Source: Aradus depressus
Taxonomy: Eukaryota > Arthropoda > Insecta > Hemiptera > Aradidae
Assembly: GCA_963662175.1 (NCBI GenBank)
Contig: OY759224.1
Span: 26,669,489-26,733,488 of the forward strand
Direction of reading: 5' to 3'
DNA: 64,000 bases
The translations under genes were made by a program, and so were the position numbers. Of this stretch, positions 1-9,640 are shown one piece after another. The notes under the pieces were generated by a model that saw only the letters and a list, made by a program, of their open reading frames with translations, ran no database searches and had not been told where the DNA came from. The number at the start of each line of letters is the position of its first letter. Position 1 is the first letter of the stretch.

Positions 1-107
1 CTAAAACTCAATATTTGACTAACATAGTGTCTTCAGAATCCTGAAATTAATTTTTGTGTTGATACATTCATTACATCGGTAGTTATTATAGTTTTTGTGT
101 TAACTCT
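1..107 (+). repeat. Fragment of the 144-bp-monomer family
   Basis: The text closely matches the stretch near 53,350-53,460, including the motif gatacattcattacatcgg. It is a piece of the dispersed family whose largest member is at 53,297-54,648, cut by the window edge. Confidence 0.6.
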
Positions 108-744
108 AATCGAACTAGCCCTGTAAGCCAGCTGCGCTCCAAGTAAGGGAGGAGTTGCACATCTTGGCAACATTGTACTCCTAACAGCTTAACGAGCCCG
201 TCCATCCAATCACTCCTTCTGTAACCAGTTCTTTCTTATTGAAAGCTCTGGTTACCTCAGACTTAATAAACTTTTATCTAATTGTTCAGAGGGGGTGATT
301 TCGTCAAAGCCAAGTCATTTGTTAGAGGGACATTTAGCCACCAGGTCATTAGTTGATGTCTGGACCAGATCATTTGTACAGGTAAGGTAGGCCACTTGCT
401 CAATGGTCTTTCTACAGCCCCAACCGTAATTTCTCCAAACTTCTGGCAAGCTCACCATTATTCTTCCTATTCCGTCCAATAACCACTCAACTATCAGCTT
501 GGTCCACCATTATTCTCCCTATTTCGTACAATATGTACTCAACTACCATCTTGCCCGGTCATCATTCTTCCAGTTTCGTCCAATAACCACTCAAGACTTA
601 CCCTCTATAAAACAGAAATCGTATTATTTATCATTGATGAATCTACAGATGATTTATTTAACTCAAAACTGGACGTTTCTTCTCTTTCTATTTTCTTCCT
701 CAGAAGAGAGAAAGTTGTGGAATATGTCAGCTATTTATATTGAA
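108..744. other. Unassigned stretch with a weak tandem repeat
   Basis: No gene seen. Positions 455-595 hold about three imperfect copies of a 52-56 bp unit built on ccattattct...cgtccaataaccactcaa. The short open frame across it is explained by that repeat. Confidence 0.4.
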
Positions 745-1140
745 TTTTTTTAGCCCCCGACGCAAAATGAGTTTGCGCCATAAGTTTGAAGCCTTTGTGT
801 CTGTCTGTGGCATCGTAGCTCCAAGGCTGAACTGATTTCAAAGCGGTTTTTTTGTTTCAAAAGCTGATATTTGCTAGATGGTTCTTATATATTTCGTGGA
901 AACGGGTATGAAAACTGCGCCTGTATAGGGATCTTGGCCTTTATTACAGCTAGAGACTTGAAGTTTGAGCTCAAATGTTTATAAGGCCAAGCCTCTCCCC
1001 CTAAGCCCTTCAAGCCCCCCCCCCCCCCCCTTAAAAAAAGTCCTCCCCACAAGGTTTCAGTAAAAAAAAAAATTGTGTCGGAGTTTTTAAATTTTTAATT
1101 TAACTTTTTAACAGAAATTTTCTTGTTTTCCGAAGTCCTG
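745..1140. repeat. Dispersed repeat shared with 46,905-47,000
   Basis: About 100 bases (937-1040: attacagctagagacttg, then ...ctcaaatgtttat..., then a C-rich tract) recur at 46,907-47,000 with few changes. The family is not recognised. The flank from 745 may belong to the same element. Confidence 0.5.
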
Positions 1141-1190
1141 AATAAAGGCTACCCCTCATAATAAAATATATTACTAGGAGTTGCTTATTG

Positions 1191-1252
1191 TGACTCATGC
1201 CCGAGATTTAACTACGAGGTCATATCGCCTACTACCAGAGAGCTCTTTCTCT
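1191..1252 (-). mobile_element. tRNA-derived SINE, 3' fragment
   Basis: Reverse-orientation tail of the SINE seen complete at 18,071-18,411 (ctcatgcc...ggtcatatcgcctactacc). Head and middle are missing. Confidence 0.65.
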
Positions 1253-2049
1253 CTGTCTGTTTGTGTGTGTCTGTGAACACGATAGCTCCCGATAGAATGA
1301 ATGTATCCACACGAAGGTTTATATGTGAATTCAGAATCCTTTAAGGACGACACGTATTGATTTTCAGCAAAATCTAACAAAGAGAAAGAGGGGATTTGGA
1401 GGGGAGACTTGAGAATTCATGATGTTTGTGATTCACCAATGATTTTTTTGTGACAGATCACAAAAATGCCTAAGGACTCCAGTTTGACAGTTTTGCATTT
1501 ATCTCCTGAGGTTCAAAACTGCATCCCCCTCCACTAAGGGTGGAGCAAACAGGGCGTGGAGGATTAGAGACAACAACCCTGGTACTGTTTCTCAAATCCA
1601 TTTAAACTCCATGGATCAAGTTTGTATTAAGTACCCCATTGGGTACGACTTAGCCAGAGACCCAAGTCTCTCTCTGGAGGGTGCAGTTCCGACTTATCTA
1701 GGTCTAACAGGTAAACCTGAAGTAACTTTGCATTATAGGAGATTCCGACACAACGGATGTCTTTCGTTCAGAGGTTCATTAGTCTTCTCTAGAATGTTTC
1801 TTGGTTCAATTTACTTCCTCAGCAGTACAAAGTGTAGAGAAAGTCATTTAATTTAATTGATCAGAAATTCTGACGACACAATAACTCCCAATGGAATACG
1901 AAATTGTATATATGTATTTAGAACGACATAAGAAAGACACCGAATGAAACTGAGCGATCCCCCAACCAAAGAATAACTTTTTTTTTTCTTTTTTTTTTTC
2001 TTCGATCTACAGTCAGTACAATAGGTAGATAGGAATAAATAAAAACGAA
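1253..2049. other. No gene seen
   Basis: Intergenic AT-rich DNA with no convincing frame. A T-rich tract lies at 1978-2001. The 81-residue open frame at 1611-1856 resembles nothing known to me. Confidence 0.4.
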
Positions 2050-2108
2050 GGCGCCGTTAGCTCAGGCTGTACGATGTCAAATACTCATTAAAGACCCATA
2101 CCCTAGGT

Positions 2109-2742
2109 CAGTGGTCGGCAAACTTATTAGCCAAAGAGCCAAATATGAACATTACAATTTAAAAAAAAAATTGGGAGCCAAATCTGCTTGTAACTAAACT
2201 AAGTAAACTTTTATTACACTAAATAAAACTAAATTTCATACTTAATAAATATTTATTAATGCGAACTATGTGCTTGCATCTCCTTGGAAAGTTTGAGGAA
2301 GTCAGGTTTGTATGTTGTTGTTCTCATCAATAAGACGACTTGTCAGTTTACTCTTGATAATGTTCATGCTTGAAAAAGATTGTTCGCGTATATATGTAGA
2401 ACCGAAAAGGGAAAGAACAGCAAACGCGAGCTTTTTCAGCTGATCGTAAGAGTCAGGAATACTATTCCAAGCGTTGAAAATGATCATGTCTTCCTTCTCC
2501 AGGTCATTCAAAGCAGATCACTTGTGTTGTGAACTAAGATCACATTTTTTCTTCTCCAATATTTCCAATTCAACACAAAGACGTTCGAATTTAGAGCGCC
2601 ATATCTCCTTCTTTTTTAAACCCAGCAATTGTATTTCAAAGCTACCAATGTCAAATGCCTTCCGTGGATATTTGTGCCAGAGCCGCACTTAAGGAGCCAA
2701 AGAGCCACATGCGGCTCTGGAGCCGCACTTTGCCGACCACTG
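2109..2742 (-). mobile_element. hAT transposon remnant with inverted ends
   Basis: A deleted hAT DNA transposon. The ends are perfect inverted repeats, CAGTGGTCGGCAAA at 2109 and TTTGCCGACCACTG ending at 2742. The flanks 2101-2108 (ccctaggt) and 2743-2750 (ctctaggt) match at 7 of 8 bases, as expected of the 8-bp hAT target duplication. Inside, the minus frame 2302-2511 keeps the C-terminal dimerisation region of a hAT transposase (residues FGSTYIREQSFSSMNIIKSK). Most of the transposase, including its catalytic part, is absent, so it could not move itself. Confidence 0.85.
2302..2511 (-). pseudogene. hAT transposase C-terminal fragment
   Basis: About 69 residues read as the C-terminal dimerisation domain of hAT transposases: a segment rich in aromatic and leucine residues (LAFAVLSLFGSTY) followed by EQSFSSMNIIKSKLTSRL and DEN. 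Family transposases are roughly 500-700 residues, so this is a remnant lying inside the element at 2109-2742. Confidence 0.8.
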
Positions 2743-2996
2743 CTCTAGGTGAATAAAAATGTAGGATGGACAAAATTTTGGACTCCCACAGTAGAGTCGG
2801 GCTCATGTCCAGCAAAGAAGGAGCGCTCTGTTAGTAGACGATATGACCTTGTAGTTAAAGCCCGGGCATGAGTAACTAACTAACATTCTCTAATAAAAAT
2901 CACTATATTATTATATATATATATCTATATATATGTATGTAAATACTAGGAAAACACCATTATAAGAGTCATGGCTAATATGCATGGTACGTAAGG

Positions 2997-2998
<2 letters not shown>

Positions 2999-3066
<68 letters not shown>
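2999..3066 (+). repeat. Poly(A) tract
   Basis: About 67 adenines with a single C near 3028. It may be the tail of a retroelement, but nothing recognisable sits directly upstream. Confidence 0.9.
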
Positions 3067-3067
<1 letters not shown>

Positions 3068-3440
3068 AGTATGAAGTTTTATGTCGATACATTACTGCAG
3101 TTATTGCAGTTTTTGAGTTGAGCCCCTCTGATCCCTCCTTCGATGAATTCTTTCAAATTAATAAGAGTTGTCATTATGTGGTTTTGGTCACACATATCAA
3201 TGTGTATGTTGATATATTAATCAGCAGTTATTACATTTTTTATGTTAAGCCATATAGACCGATCCAACTTTCATACATTACTCCTGGTCCATAATAAAAA
3301 TGATATCTCAAACATTTTCTATTATTTAATCAGCGCTCTGAAACTTAGAGCATTCATTGTTAACGAATAATGTAATCAACTTCCATATTATATTTATAGT
3401 CAACATCTACATCCCCACTCCATATTTACTGTCTTTATTA
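3067..3440. repeat. 144-bp-family fragments
   Basis: Repeated pieces such as gtcgatacatta...gcagttattgcag and gtgtatgttgatatattaatcagcagttatta match the monomer of the family centred on 53,297-54,648, here diverged. Confidence 0.5.
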
Positions 3441-3840
3441 ATTACTAGCAGTAATACCCGGCGTTGCCCGGGGAACTTTGACTTTTCTCCCAATATCTCC
3501 TATAAGGCTATTCAGTTCCTCGACAGTACATTCATGATGTTATAATTTTCAATTATTCATACGGAATAAGGTTTATAGTCCTTCAACTGTAGTAACGCTA
3601 GGTTTGGAGCTAAAACTAATTTATTCAAAAAGATTTCTCATTAATCATTGCAATGGTTTTTGAGTTACAAAGATTGCGTGGGTTGATGCTGGGATGGACC
3701 AGATATTGAGGTACTAATACGCGTATAACCTTCCACAGACGATGACGAACAAATTAAAAAAAAAATTAATCAAATCCATCAAGCCATTCGTGAGTTATAG
3801 CGGTACAACGCACAGACATTTTCAGCTTTATATATATGAT
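3441..3840 (+). repeat. Dispersed repeat with 'actagcagtaatacccggcg' start
   Basis: It starts with actagcagtaatacccggcg then ttgcccggg and ends near 3840 with text about a bound codon-free segment (gccattcgtgagttatagcg). Such pairs of motifs are common in arthropod genomes as a dispersed repeat. A partial relative begins near 62,790 and an end-like piece lies at 58,765-58,845. I cannot name its class. Confidence 0.4.
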
Positions 3841-4316
3841 TATTATTAATTTGTAATTACTTATTTTATTTATACTTTTTTTTAATTTATTTAGTTCCTC
3901 CCTCCTAATTCTCCCCCTTTCGCTTTGGTTGATTTAGCTAAAAAAAACAATAGTTGTCATTAGGGGGTTCTGGATTCATATATAAAATTTTGTCTCGATA
4001 CATCCATTTTATCGGGAGTTATCGTGTTCACAAGCAGACAGACAGCATTTTTTTCCCCCCCTATTTGTAATCTGGAAGTCGGAATCTAGAAAACGTGAAA
4101 CTCTATTGAGTGAATATTTGAAATTGGTCCGATCCTTTTTGTAGTGCTCTGTTTATTTCTAGTTGTTCCAGTGAGTCCAGTAAAGTGTTACAAAAATGTA
4201 GATATTTTACGCCTATATTTATGTCAAAATGTTTTTTTTTTGTTTTCGTTGATGTGTTGTGAGAATGTTGATTTTACTGAGTTGTTTGTTGTGCCAGTGT
4301 GTAACCTTATGTCTAA

Positions 4317-5125
4317 AGGCTAGTACAGACATGCGAGCAACGAACCGAGCAGTGCTCGGCTCGTGTTCAGTTTTCAACGAACACACTCCAAGCCGAACAG
4401 AGACGAGCCGAGCATTTGGAAGCTCCACAACCATACTAACGAACATAACCTGCAGATAACAAATTTAAGTTTATTTGTATATCATTTTATTACTATTCAA
4501 AATCTTCAATCAGAAAATGCTCAAGGTAGGTAGCTACTTACGTAATTAATTTACATATTTGTAGTACAATTAATACGGATACGTATTTATTATACGTAGG
4601 TAATTTATTTTTACATGTAAATTGTTTAAAATGAACACTTTTTTAGGAAAAGTGTTTGAATAATTCCTCCCAAGCATCCAATCTCTTTATTTTATCAAAA
4701 TGTAATTTGTGTTTTAAATCCCATATGACTGGGTACTGTCTCATAGCCTGAGCAAACTGAATTTGAAGCTCCTGAGACCAGTCTTCAGAAGCCATAATAA
4801 AATATAATTTATTGAATAATATTTAAATATATATTTCATTTAAAAAAAAAAAAAGAACGTGCACTTCCAAAAACCTAAATATTTGAGAAGGTTATAATAT
4901 TGGTTATAAAGAACAGTGCACGGGTGAAGTCGGGACGGTTCGGCTTGGTACCAGTCCACACAGACCGCAGCCCGAGCCGAACATTCCTTTGATGGTTCGT
5001 CAAAATACCGACAACAGGTGGAGCAGACCCCGAGCCTCCCTTGTTCGTCTAGCGCCTGCGCACTATTCCCCAGGCATGCGCACTGACTAATGTTCGGCTC
5101 GTTGCTCGCGTGTCTATACGCCTCT
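4317..5125 (-). mobile_element. PIF/Harbinger-like non-autonomous element, copy 1
   Basis: An 809-bp element with imperfect inverted ends: AGGCTAGTACAGACA-GCGAGCAACGA at the left, mirrored by TCGTTGCTCGCGTGTCTATACG at the right. The flanking triplets are taa and caa, close to the 3-bp duplication of PIF/Harbinger elements. A second copy at 30,571-31,393 has a perfect tta duplication. The interior keeps a short open frame with MADF-like sequence, matching the second, DNA-binding protein that Harbinger elements encode. No transposase is present. Confidence 0.75.
4643..4795 (-). CDS. MADF-like small ORF in Harbinger-like element
   Basis: A 50-residue frame starts MASEDWSQELQIQFAQAMRQ and continues [10 protein letters not shown] and [12 protein letters not shown]. 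The Y-P-x-(I/L)-W-D and later D-A-W pattern is that of the first half of the MADF/Myb-SANT-like DNA-binding domain found in the accessory protein of PIF/Harbinger transposons. It is shorter than a full domain (about 80-90 residues), so it is a 3'-truncated copy or the first exon. The second element copy has a stop at codon 6 of the same frame. Confidence 0.6.
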   Translation of the reverse strand: MASEDWSQELQIQFAQAMRQYPVIWDLKHKLHFDKIKRLDAWEELFKHFS

Positions 5126-5329
5126 CAATATGTCTTCCAGTTTGACCTACATAAACTAAATTGCAAGAACTATATCCTAGCTGGTAAACTTCACTTTTTT
5201 TTATTTTTTGCTCTTTAAGAAGCAAGTACTCCCATATATTTTGTGAAATAAACAAGTTTTTTATTGTTTCACAATATCTCTGCAAAATATGTTAAGTATC
5301 ATATATGATTCAGTTTGAAACAATATTAA

Positions 5330-5394
5330 TGCCGACATGAGGATTCGAATCCTCTGGATGGTAACTAACGACTCAATACACCAAAGCACCGAAG
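5330..5394 (-). repeat. tRNA-like fragment (B box)
   Basis: Read on the minus strand this carries a B-box-like GGATTCGAATCC and a plausible T-arm and 3' acceptor half, but the 5' half does not pair with it. Probably a SINE head rather than a working tRNA gene. Confidence 0.35.
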
Positions 5395-6822
5395 TTTTCA
5401 ATCATAAATTACAGGAGAGCAATCGGACTAATAGTAGAGAGTGGTGGTTTGATGTACCTATGTACAAAACATATGTACTATTATGTAGTATATAAGGTAT
5501 GTAACCTCATATATCCGTAATAGCAATAACCTGAAGCAAATAGAGTCTATCAAAGGGACCATGAACCAATACTATCTATCTATTATTGCAGCTTTGAGTT
5601 TGTCAATAGGATGTCATCCCACATTCCATTCTACATTCAACTAATGAAATTCATATATAATTAATTCTTCTCTCTAATGTTCAAATTGTATTTTGGATCA
5701 CACATTGAATGGTTTCATAGGTGAATCACAGACAATGTACTTCCCTAGGTCCAGAGGCAGATTTAAATTAGATTGCGTCCTAGGCCCATTCCGATTGTGC
5801 GCCCCCCACAAGTCCCTTATAAAAAAAATTTGTTTTATAATAAATTATATTTATCAATATCGTTATTATATTATTTTAAAAATACTACGAAGAAACTGAA
5901 AATTTTTATTTTCAATTTTAGATTAAATAATAGTCTTTTCCGGCAAGAACTCATGTTTAATTGAAATAAAATTGAAATATTATCGATTACTTATAAAAAA
6001 ATCGGGTGCGTGCAACTCTGATGCGTGGCGAAATGAGCTTGACAACGTCTGAGTTACGAGATAGCGAATGTGTCAATAATCAAATATAACAAATCAAAAC
6101 AATCATTTCAATAAAATTTTTGAACCTTTAAACAATTTAAAAACAATATAGAAAGAAAACATTCATAAGCATAATAGTTTTCAAAAAATGAAAATTTGGT
6201 TTACAATTTTTATAAAGAGTTTATTCGATAAAAATATTATTTTCAAATTCATAGATCAAATAGTTTTAGAATGGTAAAAATACATAAATAAAGACAGGAG
6301 AGCAACTAGCGGAACGAAGACAGTGCGAAGCGTTCTCTCTCTCGGCGCATGCGCGATACATGTGTTACGTGTTACAATAAAGTAACATAACGCAGTTTTC
6401 GAACATGGGGTGCCGGGTTGCCAAAAAAACAGTTTAAAATTAAAATATATCAAATATAAAAATAAATAATATTAAAACTTTCACACACTTAGAATGTTGA
6501 AAAGACTGAATAGAACACAAAACACGATACAACATAACGCTAGAACCTGTCAACACGGGCGGCCACGAGTTTCGCTGTTCGGTTGGTTGTTGTAAGTAAA
6601 CATAATATGTTTACTGTTTATATTATTAAAAATGAATGCACAAAAAGGTTGACAAATTGAGATGATGTGGCAACACTGGAGCCCTCACGGCTCGCCCCTC
6701 CTGCGAGAAGGTTATTAGCTGTTACTTGTGTATGATGTTAATTAAAATAAAGTATTTTCATGTTTTGTTATTTGTAAATAAGTCTTTAAATTTGAGGTAG
6801 CGCCCCAAAGAATGTAAACTAA
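5395..6822. other. No gene seen
   Basis: Intergenic AT-rich DNA. Short GC-richer islands lie at 5770-5810 and 6660-6720. They look like pieces of old repeats, but I found no matching copy in the window. Confidence 0.35.
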
Positions 6823-7225
6823 ATATCTATAAGGAATATAGAGGAGATCGTAGAAAGTGTCTGCTTGAGAATAAAGGAACAAGAGTTAGGTTTGTTTGGG
6901 TGAAGAGACATGCGGTTGTTAAGGGCAATGAGATGGCGGACAGTTTGGCGAGGAGAGCGGTCTCTGAGGGGACAGCCCTGGGCAAGTCCTGTCTTCCCTA
7001 TATAGACTTGTTTGGAGAGGTGAGGAAGAGATTGTGGTTCGATTGGCAGCAGGAGTAAGCTTCTTCGGAGAAAGGATCATTTTCTAAGAGAATTAATGCA
7101 CAAGTTCAGCTCAAACCGTGGTTTCATGGGAAAAATCTAACAAAGGACTTTTGTAGGTCAACTTGCCGACTGAGGGCTAATCACGGTATTTGTGGATGGT
7201 ATCTTCACAGTAATGCCAGTATGAA
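6823..7225 (+). pseudogene. LINE RNase H / C-terminal fragment, broken
   Basis: Translation gives RFVWVKRHAVVKGNEMADSL, then ARRAVSEGTALGK and, after a premature stop near 7058, LRANHGICGWYLH. This lines up with the same part of the intact frame at 44,998-46,275 ([20 protein letters not shown] and [13 protein letters not shown]). It is the end of the RNase H domain and the following C-terminal segment of an I/Jockey-type non-LTR element, truncated at both ends. Confidence 0.8.
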
Positions 7226-7855
7226 ATTATTTGAAAAGAGATCTGTAAGCGTGGTTGGTATAAGAAAGTCCTTTAATGGCCACATCACAATTTTTTTCAA
7301 ATCTGGAGGATTTAATTCAAAAATAATCATACTATTCGATGCAAATTTGAATTTAGAATACTATCATGTGAATTACTCAATTTAGACAAAAAATGAAGGT
7401 AGGCAACTTTAATTCTAACACCTGAAATATTCTGAGTAGTTGACATGTTAGAGAACTGATGGAATGAACTGAAATGAAATTTAGGTTAGGTTACTGACGC
7501 ATGAAAATTCAAATTTATAGGGTGTTATTAAGTTAAACGAGGTTTGGCTGGGATAACGAGGGAGAGGCAGTGGGGTTGGGGGTGAGAGTGAGAGGGGGAT
7601 GACCGTTTTTCGGCACATTGAGCCGTAGGGGGGCTAATTTCAAATTTGGGAGCCCCCCCACCCACTCTTCATGGCTTAGAGAACCCTCATTATAGGATAT
7701 GTGAGCCCTCATGGGGTTATTGTACCAGTTTCTGCTTAATCGTTAATTTAGATTAAATGAATATGGGAAACAGACCATTGGCGTATTTTGAGGGGGTGGG
7801 GGCGGTCCAAGGTTAATAGACGGTTTCTCCTTAAACAATTTAAACACTTTTATTT
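7226..7855. other. No gene seen
   Basis: Non-coding sequence with G-rich stretches at 7560-7650 and 7780-7810. No repeat partner recognised. Confidence 0.35.
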
Positions 7856-8046
7856 TCGCCTACTACCAAAGCTCTCCTGGACATGAGCTCGACATGTTCT
7901 AAATTTTTCCTTTTCTCAATTTTTATTCACCTAGGATAAGGGGTCTTTAACGAGAACCTGACATCGTAAAGGCTCGGGACCATCGCTTAACGTCCCATCC
8001 GAAGGACGGCGTGCTTAAGTTTTTTTTTTACCAGATAAAATAAAAT
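7856..8046 (-). mobile_element. SINE, 3' two thirds
   Basis: Minus-oriented SINE body (cgcctactacc...cacctagg...cgtcccatccgaaggacggcg) lacking the tRNA-like head. Confidence 0.75.
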
Positions 8047-8164
8047 GATTTAAAAAATTAAAATATGTATTTTGACCATAACAGGACTTTTTAGACCAAC
8101 CACTTTAGCACAGATCACTCGAATTTATAGGGTTTGGAAATATATATATATATATATGGCATTT

Positions 8165-8515
8165 TTGGTGATTAGGGCGATAGATTTAAAAGAAACGGAT
8201 CAATCGACAGCATCAAACTAGTGGGATAGGGCACTTGGACTGGGGGATAGATCTTTTGGCCTCTCAAATGATTTAAAGTTTTGTGAGAGTGTGAGGGTTA
8301 GGGCCTTCAAATTGAGGGTTAGGGCCTTTTCCCTGGACCACATTTTGCAATGCCAAAGGCCCTCCAATTTCTAATTTTCTATTTTTATAAATGTTGTTAA
8401 AAATTATTACAAAATTAAGTTAACAGAAATGTGCGGGGTTGTCAATAGTGTGGGATAGGGCCAAAACATGAAAATCTCAAAAATTGAAGGATATGGCCTT
8501 TTGCCTGGAATGCAA
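8165..8515 (-). repeat. Dispersed element, inverted relative to 40,397-40,725
   Basis: About 330 bases match the reverse complement of 40,397-40,725, for example ccctggaccacattttgcaa and ggccttttgcctggaatgca. The better copy has inverted ends (40,391-41,112), so this is a partial copy of that element, keeping one terminus at about 8515. Confidence 0.75.
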
Positions 8516-8527
8516 CGTTATAATTTA

Positions 8528-8590
8528 TCTACGAAATAAAACTCACTCCCGGACGGGATTCGAACCCGTAAACCAAGGTGAGACCTGATA
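8528..8590 (-). mobile_element. Second tRNA-derived SINE family, fragment
   Basis: Shares tttatctacgaaataaaact and cgggattcgaacccg with 9400-9510 and 59,105-59,222. On the minus strand it reads as a B box followed by a short tail. Confidence 0.55.
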
Positions 8591-8624
8591 ATTTATACTT
8601 AAAGTCCGCGATATCGGCCGATGA

Positions 8625-8800
8625 AAAAAAAAAAAAGGTTCAGGAGAGGGATCTCAAAAAAACCCTAATTACTGCCGATGTAATGAATTTATCGATACAA
8701 AGCGCAAACGGTCGACTGGTTTTACAGGGGGAGCGAAAAGTTAATTGATTAATGCGTTCTGGGGAAGTACATTGATAGTTATTTGTGTCTTGAAGGATTG
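8625..8800 (-). repeat. 144-bp-family end fragment
   Basis: Holds ccgatgtaatgaatttatcg and the element end ggggaagtacattgatag. This is the reverse orientation of the family's cttcccc terminus. Confidence 0.6.
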
Positions 8801-9223
8801 TGAAGAGATTGTATAATACATTTATATATTTAGCCACTCTTAAAGCTCTACATTGGCCCTGTAAAATATAACATTCACAGATAATCTCTGGTTTTGTAGA
8901 TTAAAGCTCCATGGACACATCTAACATTTAGTCGCGTGTTAATGTTCCCGCGTCTAACACAGCTCAGTCTAATCTCTTCCTACATTGCAAATCTAGTTTT
9001 TCACTTTATTTTTTTTTTTTTCCATTTATATTCCATTATGTAAAACTCGGCAGAAGGTCGTTGGTTTCAACTTCCTTACTGCTTGACATCACGTCTCAAA
9101 CAATTCCACATGAAAAGTGTATTTGAGAAATAAATGTACTTGAATAAATTAAAAAGCACACTGTAACAGACTTTCATAAATAATAGAAAGAAGAAGAATC
9201 AGAATTGTGGATGAAACTATACA

Positions 9224-9335
9224 ACATATCGCCTACTACCAAAGCGCTCTTTCGCCACTCTGGTGGACATGAGCCCGACTCTACTAAGGAAGTCCTAAAT
9301 GTTGCTTACGCTAAATTTTTATTCACCTGGAGGCA
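9224..9335 (-). mobile_element. SINE, 3' fragment
   Basis: Reverse SINE tail (catatcgcctactaccaaag ... gacatgagcccgactctact) ending in tttttattcacctgg. Confidence 0.7.
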
Positions 9336-9399
9336 CATAGAAAGTGATTCACCGACAACTTTTTATTTTTCTGTTTTTTTCACTAAAAGGACTAAAAAT

Positions 9400-9512
9400 G
9401 TTTATCTACGAAATAAAACTCATTCCCGAACGGGATTCGAACCCGCAAACCATGGTAAGACCATGCATCCAAAGCCCTACGCTCTAGCCCGCACGACCAC
9501 CATGGTCCTCTA
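9400..9512 (-). mobile_element. Second tRNA-derived SINE family, tRNA-like head
   Basis: On the minus strand it begins GGACCATGGTGGTCGTGCGGG, has GGTTCGAATCCCG as B box, and ends at GAGTTTTATTTCGTAGATA. A near copy is at 59,105-59,222 and a fragment at 8528-8590. The tRNA-like fold and shared non-tRNA tail indicate a short SINE rather than a tRNA gene. Confidence 0.55.
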
Positions 9513-9640
9513 ACTTCAACCAAATACTATATTATTATAGTCTTTCTCGATGTTTTTAAGATTGTTTCCCAATTTGTCACGAATTTTGACGACAGAGTTA
9601 TGGCCTATATTGATATAATATAATACTTGTTTCATTAAAT

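Larger units (their letters stand above)
2050..2880 (+). mobile_element. SINE interrupted by a hAT element
   Basis: SINE head and middle (2050-2108, ggcgcc...agctcag then gtacgatgtca) and SINE 3' part (2743-2880, gtgaataaaaatgtagga to gggcatgagt) form one element split by the hAT insertion at 2109-2742. Part of the tRNA-like head had already been lost. Confidence 0.75.
4095..5285 (-). mobile_element. Penelope-like element 3' coding fragment, split
   Basis: Two minus-strand pieces (5126-5285 and about 4095-4313) read as the GIY-YIG endonuclease region at the C terminus of Penelope-like retroelements. The first carries VYQLGYSSCNLVYVGQTGR. After the intervening element the second resumes with DIRLHTG and STFSQHINENKK, shifts frame once near 4220, then reads LLDSLEQLEINRALQKG before a stop. 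The interruption is the 809-bp Harbinger-like element at 4317-5125. A few residues between the pieces appear lost, so there is also decay. Confidence 0.7.

Noticed and set aside
5330..5394. Possible tRNA gene on the minus strand
   Set aside because: Only the 3' half looks tRNA-like; the 5' half does not complete the cloverleaf.
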